DNA from: Rhodoferax sp. | GTDB taxonomy: Bacteria > Pseudomonadota > Gammaproteobacteria > Burkholderiales > Burkholderiaceae_C | NCBI GenBank assembly: GCA_030685025.1 | Contig: JAUXWC010000164.1 | Coordinates: forward strand, 1-46,783 | DNA length: 46,783 bases | Reading direction: 5' to 3' | Shown: positions 23,497 through 31,828 of the stretch, piece after piece | Position numbering within the stretch: the stretch's first letter is position 1 | How the letters are laid out: each line of letters begins with the position of its first letter | Program-made: the position numbers and the translations under genes | The notes under the pieces: generated by a model | What the model was told of the DNA's origin: nothing | The model's input: the letters and a program-made list of their open reading frames with translations, nothing else | Databases searched by the model: none

Positions 23497-26400
23497 GCGG
23501 CATGCCAGCCGTGCAGGCCGCGCCAGGCACCAGCCTGGTGGTGACGCCGCACCCCATCACCCTGCAGGGCCAGCGCGTTTACCACGCAGAAGCCGCGCTG
23601 CTGCTGCCCGGCGACTACCTGAGCGATGTGCTGGCCAGACATGAGGTGGTGCCGGGCCAGCAGTGGGTCGTGTGCCTGGGCGGGGTGGAGGTGCTGGAAG
23701 AGCACTGGCACCGCATCAAACCCAAGCATGGCCACCTGATAGAGGCGCGGCGGGTGCCAGAAAAGCAGGTGTTGCAGATTGTGGCGCTGGTGGCTTTGGC
23801 CTACTTCACTTTTGGCGCCGGCGGCATGGCGGGGGGTGGCTTTCTTGGACTGACAGGGGCGACGGGCTATGTGGCCGCTGGTGCCGCCTACCTGGCCGGC
23901 AGCATGGTGATCAACAAGCTGCTGGGCCCCAAGCCCATTGCGGCCAAACCCCCGGCTGCGCTGGCCAACAACACGAACAGCCCGAGCTACAGCCTGCAGG
24001 CGGGCAAAAACCGCGCGCGGCAATTTGAACCAATGGGCCTGATGCTGGGTGAGCCCTATTGCGTGCCTGACCTGGCGGCACAGCCCTATACCTTTTTTGC
24101 GAACGGTGAGCAGTACCTGTGGCAGCTGTTTCACTTTGGCATCAACTGCGCCGACGTGAACACCCTGCGTATTGGGCAGACGCCGATTGAAAACTATGTG
24201 GGTGTGCAGTTGATGCGCAAGGGATTTACGGTGGGCGACACCGGCTTGCCCATTTTGACCACCAACGTGGACACCGTGCCCGGGGGCTTGCTGGAAGCGC
24301 CTGGCGGCCCGGGTCCCTGGACCACACGCACCAGCAGCACCAACACCATCATGCTGGCGGTCGATATTGAGGCTTCGCTCTACGCGGTGGACGGCGCCAG
24401 TGGCGCCTACGTTTACAAGGAAACGGTGGTAGCGGTGGAGTACCGCCTGGTCGGTTCTGGTGTCTGGCTAAATTTCCCGTTGACCGGGACGCCGCATGTG
24501 ACGCTTGGGAACGCCAGCACGAAACCCTACCGCCTGACCTTGCAACGCCAGGTGGAGCCCGGCCAGTACGAGGTGCGCCTGCAGAAATACACGGCAGACG
24601 CCAACGGCAACGGTGCCCTGAACACCGTGAACTGGCAGAACCTCAAGAGTTTTCAGGTTGACAACGCGGGGTACCCGGGCCAGGCGCGTATGGCCCTGCA
24701 GCTGCAGGCGACCGGGCAGCTCAATGGTGCGGTGGATGAACTCAATGCGCGGGGTGTGGCCAAGTCGATGCCGTATTGGAATGGCGGCGCGTGGACCACG
24801 GCCACCACCCGTGCGAATGGCCTGAGTAACCCGGGTGCGCAAATTTTGATGCTGGCCCGCGGGATCTACGACGAAGCGGACAGGCTGATTGCCGGGCTGG
24901 GCCTGCCTGACGATGAAATTGACATAGAGGGGCTGAAGCTCTTCATGGTGTTTTGCGCGGCGCACAACTTTACCTTTGACCTGTTTTTGCAGGAAAACAT
25001 GAGCATTGGCGACCTGATCGAGTCGATTGCGGCGGCAGGCCTGGGCAGCCGCAGCGAGCACACGGGCAAGCTGGGTGTGATCTGGTTCAGCGATGACCAG
25101 CCGGTTGAGGCGGCGCTGAACATGACGACGATGAAAGCCAAGAGCTTCAGCCTGGACTACAACACGCAGGAGACGGCCGACGAAATTGAGTTTCAGTACT
25201 TTGACCGGGCGCGCAACAACACCTGGAAGAGTGTGCGGGTGCTTGCGCCTGGGGTGGTGGTGCCGCAGCGCACTGCGCGCCAGCCGCTGCAGGGCGTGAC
25301 CGATGAGGCGCACGCCGCCGTTTTGGCCCGGTTCTCGATGGGCCAGAACGTGTACCACCGCAAGACGGTGAGCTGCGATGTGGATCTGGAGCACATGACC
25401 TTCAGGCGCGGCACGGTGATGGCACTGAGCCACGACCTGACGCAATGGGGCTATGGCGGGCGGGTGCAGGCGGCGGTGAACAATGCCGGGCTGCTGACAT
25501 TGACGCTGGATGACCTGGTGCCTGCTGTGTCCCCGTTGGGGGCGGTGAGCCGCTATATAGGGTTGCGCATCCCCGGTGAGGCGCAATACCGGATATTCCC
25601 TGTGGACGCATTTGTGGGCAGCACTCAGACCGTGACGCTTTCCACAGCCTGGCCGGGCGGTGTTGCAGTGCCTGGCGACAGCGCCGATAACCCGGCACAC
25701 GACACGATCTGGATTTATGACTTCAAGGCCACGCCGGGGCAAAAGCTGCGGGTTTCTGATCTGAGCCCGCAGGGCAACATGGACGGCGCCAAGGTGCAGC
25801 TAGTGCCGGAGTCTGCGGAGTTTTGGGACTATGTGTGGTGGGGCGCCTATTCGGCCCCAGCCAACGGCTCGTTGATTGGCCAGGGCATACCTGTAGTGAC
25901 CCGGGCGCTGGTAACTGAGCAACTGGCACGCCAGGGCAACACCTATTACACCGAGCTGACCGTGACCTATGACGTGAACGGGCGGCTGGACCATGTAGAG
26001 CTGTGGGGCGCGGTGGACGGCGGTTTGCTGCAGCGGCTGGGCAGCTCGTTTACACAGTCGATCAGCTGGCGTGGTGGCGTTGCCGAGACGTGGACGCTGG
26101 AAGTCAGGCCCTACGGTGCGACCCGTGTTGGTACCGCTTACCAGTTGACCTATTCGGTGATCGGCCTGGCAACCAACCCTGAGACGCCCATAGGCGTGGC
26201 GTTGACGCAGGAAAGCGTATTTTGCCAACCGACTGAATATGCCGTCGACGTGATTGGCTTTTTGGTACGCACCACCACGGGTGTGGTAGCGGCAACCGCG
26301 GCTACGTTTTTGAGAGGGACGAAGGCGCACGAAGGCTATGTGGCGGGTTTCCCCTGGCGCTTCACCACACGGCTGTACGGTGTGCAGACGGTGATGGTGG

Positions 26401-27206
26401 TGTCCGAGGACTCTAGTGGCAACTGGAGCGATGTTGCCTATGCGTCCCTGGACTTTGGCCAGCCCGCCAATGACAACATCGGCCAGAGCTTTGACTACCG
26501 CGCGGCTGGCTGGCCCGGCACGCACGCCGACTGCAGCATTTTGGTGGGTGACCTGGTCTCGGATGCTGACCCGGCCAGCGACTTGAACACGCTGCTGGAC
26601 TGGAATGGCGAGCCCGATCTGAACCTGACTCAGTTGCTGCCGCTGGTGTATGAGGCCCAGCCGTTTGTGACTTTATACGGCGGCGGAACGTTGGTGCTGG
26701 ACATTGAAACTGAAGGGCCGCAAAGCACTGTTGAATACCGGATCAACGGCAGCACCACCAATGACCTGAACACGATGACTGACTGGAACACAGAGGCAGA
26801 CCTGAACGGTCCAAGCGGCGGCTGGCAACCGTGGCCTGGCGCGTTGATGCTGCAACGCGGCTTGAGTTATGCCTTGCAGATATCCATAGAAGGCGGCACG
26901 CAGCAGCCCATGGTGAAAAAGCTGTTGGCCAAGCTCGCCCTGCAAAAGGTCACCCAGACCTTTCCGGCGATGGCGATTGCAGCTGGCGGCACACGCCTGT
27001 CGCCCGCTGACGGCACGCCGGCAGTGACCTGGGTGACCGTGCAGAGCGTGACCATGCTGCCGGAGGCCGATGGCTCTGGCGCTGTTGGCGGCCGATTCCT
27101 TGACCTTTCACCGACCCTGGGCCCTCTGGTTCAGCAAGTCAACTCTTCCGGTGTGGCAGTTGCCAGCCGGACATTGCCAACTGTTGGAGGACTGATAGAT
27201 GCCTAA
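23493..27206 (+). CDS. Tail tip host-specificity protein, J-like
   Basis: Encodes 1237 residues. The N-terminus holds a gpI-like part with a hydrophobic Gly/Ala-rich segment (~90-145), unusual for J and similar to lambda gpI, so the two functions may be fused. The remainder is beta-rich with baseplate-hub-like and fibronectin-like regions. Near residues 1028-1110 the motif DLNT-x2-DWN-x-E-x-DLN occurs twice. The C-terminal part should point toward the host receptor. Only 8 bases overlap the fibre gene that follows. Confidence 0.85.
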   Translation: MSGMPAVQAAPGTSLVVTPHPITLQGQRVYHAEAALLLPGDYLSDVLARHEVVPGQQWVVCLGGVEVLEEHWHRIKPKHGHLIEARRVPEKQVLQIVALVALAYFTFGAGGMAGGGFLGLTGATGYVAAGAAYLAGSMVINKLLGPKPIAAKPPAALANNTNSPSYSLQAGKNRARQFEPMGLMLGEPYCVPDLAAQPYTFFANGEQYLWQLFHFGINCADVNTLRIGQTPIENYVGVQLMRKGFTVGDTGLPILTTNVDTVPGGLLEAPGGPGPWTTRTSSTNTIMLAVDIEASLYAVDGASGAYVYKETVVAVEYRLVGSGVWLNFPLTGTPHVTLGNASTKPYRLTLQRQVEPGQYEVRLQKYTADANGNGALNTVNWQNLKSFQVDNAGYPGQARMALQLQATGQLNGAVDELNARGVAKSMPYWNGGAWTTATTRANGLSNPGAQILMLARGIYDEADRLIAGLGLPDDEIDIEGLKLFMVFCAAHNFTFDLFLQENMSIGDLIESIAAAGLGSRSEHTGKLGVIWFSDDQPVEAALNMTTMKAKSFSLDYNTQETADEIEFQYFDRARNNTWKSVRVLAPGVVVPQRTARQPLQGVTDEAHAAVLARFSMGQNVYHRKTVSCDVDLEHMTFRRGTVMALSHDLTQWGYGGRVQAAVNNAGLLTLTLDDLVPAVSPLGAVSRYIGLRIPGEAQYRIFPVDAFVGSTQTVTLSTAWPGGVAVPGDSADNPAHDTIWIYDFKATPGQKLRVSDLSPQGNMDGAKVQLVPESAEFWDYVWWGAYSAPANGSLIGQGIPVVTRALVTEQLARQGNTYYTELTVTYDVNGRLDHVELWGAVDGGLLQRLGSSFTQSISWRGGVAETWTLEVRPYGATRVGTAYQLTYSVIGLATNPETPIGVALTQESVFCQPTEYAVDVIGFLVRTTTGVVAATAATFLRGTKAHEGYVAGFPWRFTTRLYGVQTVMVVSEDSSGNWSDVAYASLDFGQPANDNIGQSFDYRAAGWPGTHADCSILVGDLVSDADPASDLNTLLDWNGEPDLNLTQLLPLVYEAQPFVTLYGGGTLVLDIETEGPQSTVEYRINGSTTNDLNTMTDWNTEADLNGPSGGWQPWPGALMLQRGLSYALQISIEGGTQQPMVKKLLAKLALQKVTQTFPAMAIAAGGTRLSPADGTPAVTWVTVQSVTMLPEADGSGAVGGRFLDLSPTLGPLVQQVNSSGVAVASRTLPTVGGLIDA

Positions 27207-28527
27207 ATTTGTATCAAAAGCGACGTTTGTCGCAGCGGCGGCTTACCCCGGGGCCACCGCTCAAACGCAGCGTGGGCAGCTTTGGGATTCGCTCAATGCT
27301 GCGGGAGCTGTGACCGATGTTGCGCGTACCACGGTAACCGCGACGGGGGCACTGGTAACCACCCAGTGTGGCGTGTTGCTGGTGGATGCGACTGCTGGCA
27401 ACGTGGTGTTGACGCTGCCGGCAAGTGGCGTTGCGACGGATGAGGCGCTTTACGATGTGCGCCGAATTGACGCGACGGCCAACACGGTGACGTTTGCCGG
27501 TGCAGGTGCGGACACGATTGATGGTGCGGCTGCGGTAGGACCGTTGGGGCACTTGACGTTGCGCCTGCCGGCAGGCAGCACTGTTTGGCGGGCTGGCGGC
27601 CTGGGCGGCGCAACGCCCGCGGCGGCGAAGGCGATGCTTGGTGTGGGGCCCGGGTACGCTTTCAAAAACCGCCTCATCAACGGCGGCATGACGATAGACC
27701 AGCGTAACAACGCAGCCGCGCAAACATTTACTGCGGCCGCTGTGTTGGCCTATTGTGTGGATCGCTGGTACGGCTACTGTACCGGCGCCAATGTGACCGG
27801 CCAGCAGATTGCGGGCAGCGCGCCCAACCTGAGTGTGTACCGATTCACGGGCGCGGCCAGTGTGACGGCCATTGGCTTTGGTCAACGCATCGAGCGGGCC
27901 AATTGCTTTGACCTGGCTGGCACGACCGCAATGCTTTCTGTCCAGCTGGCCAATTCGTTGCTGACGACGGTTGCCTGGGCGGCTTACTACGCCACGACCA
28001 ATGACACTTTCGGCACGCTTGCAGCGCCCACGCGCACGCTGATTGCCAACGGGACCTTCACGGTCAGCGCGACCCTTGCCACCTACAGCGCGCAGATCGC
28101 CGTGCCGGGAGCCGCCACCACGGGCATTGAGATTGTTTTGTCGGTCGGGGCGCAGGTATCCGGCACATGGACCATCGGTGCTGTACAGCTTGAGCCTGGC
28201 AGCATGGTGACTGATTTTGAGCGGCTACCGCCCCAAGTCAATTTGGCCCTGTGCCAGCGGCGAGCTATCCGGGTTGAGACGAACACGGTACAAGCGAAGG
28301 GCTACGTGGCCAGCAATGGCCAGTCGTGTGAGTACGCGAAATTCTATTTTCCCGTGCAGATGGCTGCGGCACCGATCACTCCCACGGTTTCTTGGGCTGG
28401 GGCCCAGTTCAATACACCGACGTTTTCTTACAAAACCACTCAATCCATTGGCTGGGACGTGACGGGAACGGGCGGGACCGTCTATGTCTACAACAGCGCG
28501 GCCTTCATCCTCGACTCGGAGCTTTGA
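27199..28527 (+). CDS. Tail fibre / receptor-binding protein
   Basis: Encodes 442 residues. Residues ~1-140 are low-complexity beta sequence rich in Ala, Thr and Val. From ~150 the fold starts with NRLINGGMTIDQRNN, followed by YCVDRWYGYCTG and, at ~335, VQLEPGSMVTDFERLPPQVNLALCQR. That order is the common C-terminal carbohydrate-binding-like module of phage fibres. The last ~90 residues should hold host range. No template repeat or reverse transcriptase is nearby, so it is not a diversity-generating element. Confidence 0.82.
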   Translation: MPKFVSKATFVAAAAYPGATAQTQRGQLWDSLNAAGAVTDVARTTVTATGALVTTQCGVLLVDATAGNVVLTLPASGVATDEALYDVRRIDATANTVTFAGAGADTIDGAAAVGPLGHLTLRLPAGSTVWRAGGLGGATPAAAKAMLGVGPGYAFKNRLINGGMTIDQRNNAAAQTFTAAAVLAYCVDRWYGYCTGANVTGQQIAGSAPNLSVYRFTGAASVTAIGFGQRIERANCFDLAGTTAMLSVQLANSLLTTVAWAAYYATTNDTFGTLAAPTRTLIANGTFTVSATLATYSAQIAVPGAATTGIEIVLSVGAQVSGTWTIGAVQLEPGSMVTDFERLPPQVNLALCQRRAIRVETNTVQAKGYVASNGQSCEYAKFYFPVQMAAAPITPTVSWAGAQFNTPTFSYKTTQSIGWDVTGTGGTVYVYNSAAFILDSEL

Positions 28528-28529
28528 GC

Positions 28530-29060
28530 ATGTACAAACTGACAAAAACACCCAGCGTCATTCACCGCATTGCCGATGGCGCAAGCATTCCCGCTGACCC
28601 TGAAAACAGGGACTATGTGGACTACCTGGCGTGGGTGGCTGCCGGCAACGCGCCGGAGCTGGCCATGCCCCTGGCCGAACAGCGGGCCGACGCAGTCAAA
28701 AAAATTGACGCAGAAACCGACGCTCTGATCGGTGCCGTTATTGGCAACCGGGCCAGCGAATACGAGCGCGCCGAAGCGCAGGCTATTGCTTATGCTGCAG
28801 CCGGGTACACAGGACCGGTACCAAGCAGCGTGCAGAGCTGGGCCGACGCCAAGGTGGCCCAGGGCTGGACGACGCAAATGGCCGCTGATGACATTCTGGC
28901 CACGGCAAATGCCTGGCGCCCAGCGCAGGAGGCCATCAGGGCGCAGCGCCTGCTGCGCAAGGAGCAGGCGCGCGCTGCTGCCGACCCAGCTGCAGTTGCC
29001 GGTGTGCTGGCGCAGTGGGCGGGCTTTTTGGCGGCGATCCGGGGCCAACTGGGCGTGTGA
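28530..29060 (+). CDS. Fibre-associated protein, possible assembly chaperone
   Basis: Encodes 176 residues, three bases after the fibre gene. The N-terminal part (SVIHRIADGASIPADPENRDYVDYLAWVAAGN) is that of proteins encoded after phage fibres. The rest is helical with Ala, Gln and Arg. It may fold or attach the fibre. Its stop overlaps the next start. Confidence 0.65.
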   Translation: MYKLTKTPSVIHRIADGASIPADPENRDYVDYLAWVAAGNAPELAMPLAEQRADAVKKIDAETDALIGAVIGNRASEYERAEAQAIAYAAAGYTGPVPSSVQSWADAKVAQGWTTQMAADDILATANAWRPAQEAIRAQRLLRKEQARAAADPAAVAGVLAQWAGFLAAIRGQLGV

Positions 29061-29614
29061 TGAAGCTGGCCAGCTACAAAGCCACCCGGCCAGGCCTGCA
29101 GGGCCTGTTCAACCGGCTGATCCGGTGGCGGTTCAGCGGGCTTTACAGCCACAGCGAAATCGTTTTTGAGCCGGGTGACGGCGTGGAGTTTTATATGCCT
29201 GACGGCAGTTGCGCGGCGGACGCTGACGGCGCGCTGTGGTGCGCCTCGAGCGTGGCGATGGAGCGGCTGCCGGCGTGGTCACGCTACCGGGCGGGCAAGC
29301 TGGGCGGGGTGCGCTTCAAACGCATTGTGCTGGACCCTGCCAAGTGGGACTTGGTGAAGTCCTATTCGGAGGCGGTTGCTGCTGCACAGTACGCCGATCG
29401 CTGCGAGGGCCACCCCTACAGCTGGCGCTTGATTGCCAAGCTGGCCGCGTGGCTTGTCTCATTCAAGGTGACGGCACAGACCACCTGCTCGCAGTTTTGC
29501 GCTGCGGCGCTGTTGGTGCCGGAATCGGACGCCTGGCGTTTTGACCCTTGCACGCTGCATGCCGCGATGTCTCACGAGTTTGAGATTGCCTGCTGTGAAG
29601 TAATTTGGAACTGA
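29060..29614 (+). CDS. Permuted NlpC/P60-like (YiiX-type) hydrolase
   Basis: Encodes 184 residues from ATG 29060. The order of active-site residues is reversed compared with NlpC/P60: His comes first in GLYSHSEIVF (about 29) and the Cys later in TTCSQFCAAAL (about 143). This circular permutation is that of the YiiX/YaeF papain-like group. It could act on peptidoglycan, lipids or a protein at lysis or entry. It ends the late transcript and is convergent with the minus-strand gene 5 bases away. Confidence 0.7.
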   Translation: MKLASYKATRPGLQGLFNRLIRWRFSGLYSHSEIVFEPGDGVEFYMPDGSCAADADGALWCASSVAMERLPAWSRYRAGKLGGVRFKRIVLDPAKWDLVKSYSEAVAAAQYADRCEGHPYSWRLIAKLAAWLVSFKVTAQTTCSQFCAAALLVPESDAWRFDPCTLHAAMSHEFEIACCEVIWN

Positions 29615-29619
29615 CCTGG

Positions 29620-29964
29620 TTAGCCGGCGCTTGGCGCGATGGGCCTGCACCACCAGGTCTGTTTGAACACGATGACGTCTTTGCTGCCTTTGGGCACCTG
29701 CTCTGCGCCGGTGACCAGGATGGCGCCGTTGCGGATCTGCGTGATGCGGGCGCGATCGAGCGGTGGGATGACGTAGTCACAGGTGCCCGGCCGCAGGGCG
29801 CAAGCCAACATGATGGGCTCACTCTTGACGTACCGGGCGCGCTCGGAAAACGAGAACTCGCCGACTTGGCCAGCGTCTGCCTGGATGTCTGCAGTGGAGC
29901 GTTTTTTGCCTTGGTGGCGAAGGCGGACCAGATTTACAAGCACTGTAGAAATATACAGCAGCAC
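29620..29964 (-). CDS. Hypothetical protein, second gene of the minus-strand operon
   Basis: Encodes 114 residues from GTG 29964 (no clear ribosome-binding site, so the start may lie elsewhere from 29991 on). A short hydrophobic start is followed by a charged middle and a C-terminal part with Pro, Cys and Trp. It follows the RHH gene on the same strand by 27 bases and is probably co-transcribed. By position it could be an immunity or exclusion protein, which is only a guess. The opposite-strand frame looks like a shadow. Confidence 0.55.
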   Translation of the reverse strand: MLLYISTVLVNLVRLRHQGKKRSTADIQADAGQVGEFSFSERARYVKSEPIMLACALRPGTCDYVIPPLDRARITQIRNGAILVTGAEQVPKGSKDVIVFKQTWWCRPIAPSAG

Positions 29965-29991
29965 CGGCGCGGTGATGGGCCGCGGGCAAGC

Positions 29992-30297
29992 CTACTTGAA
30001 GAGGGTCAGTAACGCCTGCTGCTGTTCCGGCGGCATCTTTTTGATGATCTTCAGTAAAGCGCGCTCTGTGTCGCTTTGCGCTGTGTGGTCGCTTTCGCCC
30101 GTGACGGCGGCCGTGGCTTTGTGCCCGGTTGAATAGTTGGCGGGCACACCACCAGGGCGAACAGCCTTGAGGCTCTCGGTCAGCCGAATCACAACCTCCT
30201 GCGTAACCTTGCGGCCTTGCAGCGTGGCTTCGCGCTGGAGCGCGGCTTTTAAGTCCGCTGGCAGGCGTAGCAGTAGTTGTGTCTTTTCGGCATCCAT
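29992..30297 (-). CDS. Ribbon-helix-helix (Arc/Mnt-type) repressor, leftward
   Basis: Encodes 101 residues from ATG 30297. The pattern TQLLLRLPADLKAALQREATLQGRKVTQEVVIRLTESL gives the beta strand and two helices of the RHH fold in the first ~45 residues. The C-terminal half is a charged helix that may form oligomers. It is divergent from a related RHH gene at 30393 with a palindrome between, much like mnt and arc of phage P22. It likely represses the rightward promoter and its own. Confidence 0.78.
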   Translation of the reverse strand: MDAEKTQLLLRLPADLKAALQREATLQGRKVTQEVVIRLTESLKAVRPGGVPANYSTGHKATAAVTGESDHTAQSDTERALLKIIKKMPPEQQQALLTLFK

Positions 30298-30330
30298 CGG
30301 ACTACCGATTATCAGGCGAATAAATAGCGC

Positions 30331-30372
30331 TTGCCTGTTTGATATCACGATGATATAGTTGTATATCGTGAT
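30331..30372 (+). promoter_or_regulatory. Rightward promoter and palindromic operator between RHH genes
   Basis: A -35 TTGCCT (30331-30336) and -10 TATAGT (30354-30359) are 17 bases apart and point to the gene at 30393. An inverted repeat ATCACGAT (30344-30351) / ATCGTGAT (30365-30372) covers the promoter. On the opposite strand TTGTAA-N17-TATATC gives a possible leftward promoter over the same bases. This is the layout of a switch. Confidence 0.72.
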
Positions 30373-30392
30373 GATTACAACGGGCAAAAGCG

Positions 30393-30566
30393 ATGAAAAA
30401 ACGAGTTGAGTCTAGACAGGTTTTGTTGCGGGTACCGGCCCCTTTGCTGAAGCGGGTGGACGCAGCGGCGAAAGACCAGGGCAGAAGCCGCACCGCCGAG
30501 GTGTGCATGCGGCTGACCGAAAGCCTGCGGGTAGAGCGGCAGGCCAAGGCGGGAGTTGCCCCATGA
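30393..30566 (+). CDS. Ribbon-helix-helix (Arc-type) repressor, rightward
   Basis: This short gene encodes 57 residues. RQVLLRVPAPLLKRVDAAAKDQGRSRTAEVCMRLTESL aligns along the whole RHH part with the leftward protein, so the two are probably paralogues. The size is close to that of P22 Arc (53 residues). It is the first gene of the rightward early transcript and would repress its own promoter. TGA overlaps the next ATG. Confidence 0.78.
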   Translation: MKKRVESRQVLLRVPAPLLKRVDAAAKDQGRSRTAEVCMRLTESLRVERQAKAGVAP

Positions 30567-30685
30567 CGCGCGGCCGCGTGGGGCGGGTGGTTGGGGCGGC
30601 AAGCGCTTTGCATGAAAAACATGGCGCGATCGTACTGGTGGCCCGAACCCTGAAAAGTGAAAACCGTGCGGGGGTTCACTCATGA
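30563..30685 (+). CDS. Possible small protein (40 aa)
   Basis: ATG 30563 overlaps the RHH stop and its own TGA overlaps the ATG of the CII-like gene, so it fits exactly between two coupled genes. The product is basic with a Val/Ala-rich middle. No family is recognised. The coupling is the main support. Confidence 0.45.
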   Translation: MTRGRVGRVVGAASALHEKHGAIVLVARTLKSENRAGVHS

Positions 30686-31155
30686 ACTTCAACCGCGTAA
30701 CGGCCGACCACCCGGCCAATGTTTTCGAGGCCTTCCGTCAGCTGGCCTATGCCCACGGCGTGCCGGAGCTGGCCAAGCTGATGGGTGTGCGCCCGGGCAC
30801 GCTTTACAACAAAGCGGACGCCGACGACGAAACCCACCACCAGCCGACCATGCGCGATGTGGTGCTGGCAACCCAGCTGACTGGCGACATGCGGGTGCTG
30901 GACGCGCTGGATGAACAGTTTGGCCGTGCGGCCTTTGACGTGCGGCCGATGGCGCATGTGAGTGACGAAGCGCTGCTGGAGCTGCTGACCAAGCTGGGCA
31001 GTGAGAGCGGGCAGTTTCATACCGTGCTGCATCGGGGGCTGAAGGCGAAAACCTTTACCACGGAAAACCTGAACCTTGTGCGCGCCGAGGCGTTTGACAT
31101 GGTGAGCGCCTTGATGACGCTGGTCAAACGCCTGGAGGGCCTGGTTGATGACTAG
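30682..31155 (+). CDS. CII-like phage regulatory protein
   Basis: Encodes 157 residues. The segment YAHGVPELAKLMGVRPGTLYNKADADDETHHQPTMRDVVLATQLTGD, given here as the region of residues ~20-66, fits the phage regulatory CII (CP76) family with an HTH near residues 27-45. C-terminal helices would make an oligomer. A role in controlling the choice of lysogeny is known for some family members. It lies early in the rightward transcript. Confidence 0.8.
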   Translation: MNFNRVTADHPANVFEAFRQLAYAHGVPELAKLMGVRPGTLYNKADADDETHHQPTMRDVVLATQLTGDMRVLDALDEQFGRAAFDVRPMAHVSDEALLELLTKLGSESGQFHTVLHRGLKAKTFTTENLNLVRAEAFDMVSALMTLVKRLEGLVDD

Positions 31156-31393
31156 GCAGGCCCGCACCTTTACCGCTGTTCACATGCTGCCGCCAGGCCG
31201 GGTGCCTGACGTGAGCGGCGCTTTGGTTTCTTTGTTCGGGCCGGCACTGGTGCAGGCCATCGAAAGGAGGCACCGCGATGACAACCCCCACACAGCCCGA
31301 GCTGCCAATGGACCACACACCGGCCCTGCAGGCGGAAATGCGGGCGCTGTACGAATCCCGCTGGCGGCGGTGGCACCGCGCGGGGAGCTTTGA
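31148..31393 (+). CDS. Possible small protein, overlapping the next gene
   Basis: ATG 31148 overlaps the end of the CII-like gene. The first ~42 residues (RTFTAVHMLPPGRVPDVSGALVSLFGPALVQAIE, in part) look like a real mixed domain. The last ~35 are read over the start of the next gene, which has its own AAAGGAGG site. It may be genuine with a long overlap, or shorter after a sequence change. Confidence is therefore modest. Confidence 0.4.
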   Translation: MTRQARTFTAVHMLPPGRVPDVSGALVSLFGPALVQAIERRHRDDNPHTARAANGPHTGPAGGNAGAVRIPLAAVAPRGEL

Positions 31394-31481
31394 AGTGGCC
31401 ATGCAGGACCCGGTGACTTGCCGGCTGCTGGCTTTGGCAGTGCAGCACTTGCCAAGCCAGAGGAAAGGACGCCGGAAATGA
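31278..31481 (+). CDS. Hypothetical small protein (67 aa)
   Basis: ATG 31278 follows AAAGGAGG with good spacing, one of the stronger ribosome-binding sites here. The product has a Pro-rich start, then a basic helix with several Arg and Trp residues (ALYESRWRRWHRAGSFEVA), and a basic tail. No family is known to me. Its stop overlaps the ATG at 31478. Confidence 0.6.
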   Translation: MTTPTQPELPMDHTPALQAEMRALYESRWRRWHRAGSFEVAMQDPVTCRLLALAVQHLPSQRKGRRK

Positions 31482-31828
31482 AGGCCGAAGAACACGTGCC
31501 GCTGACAACGCCCTTGGGCTTTGTTGGCGCAACCGCCCTGGTTGTATTGATGTGCGTCAGCACGGGCGATTTTGAAACTTCACATCGGGAGAAAAACAAT
31601 GTTGATGTATCTCACGGAACCACAGCAGCGCGAACTGCTGAAGGCCGCCCGCACGCAGGCCTGCCCACTTGCGCAGCGGGACTACCACTGGATGGCGGCG
31701 CTGATCATCACCGGGATGCGTGTGTTCGAGTTCAGCCGGCTGACGCGGCCGCGCGTGCTGCAGGGCCTGGACGCTGGCTGGCTGGTGAGCGACAAGCGCC
31801 ACTGCAAGGGGCAGCGCAAGGCCAATGA
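31478..31828 (+). CDS. Doubtful ORF, possible membrane peptide at its start
   Basis: ATG 31478 overlaps the previous stop, and residues ~13-28 form a hydrophobic stretch (FVGATALVVLMCV). From 31599 on, however, the frame is inside the recombinase gene and reads as low-quality sequence. Only the first ~40 codons look plausible. It is listed because otherwise 31482-31598 would be an empty stretch of 117 bases. Confidence 0.25.
   Translation: MKAEEHVPLTTPLGFVGATALVVLMCVSTGDFETSHREKNNVDVSHGTTAARTAEGRPHAGLPTCAAGLPLDGGADHHRDACVRVQPADAAARAAGPGRWLAGERQAPLQGAAQGQ

Noticed and set aside
24468-25742. Long minus-strand open frame opposite the J-like gene
   Set aside because: It is a shadow of the + gene, with an unnatural His/Arg/Gln-rich product and no ribosome-binding site.
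27199-28527. Diversity-generating retroelement target in the fibre gene
   Set aside because: No reverse transcriptase, template repeat or accessory protein gene is in the window.
29605-30012. Plus-strand ORF opposite the minus gene 29620-29964
   Set aside because: The minus-strand frame has better protein character and belongs to an operon with the RHH gene. The plus frame has no ribosome-binding site.
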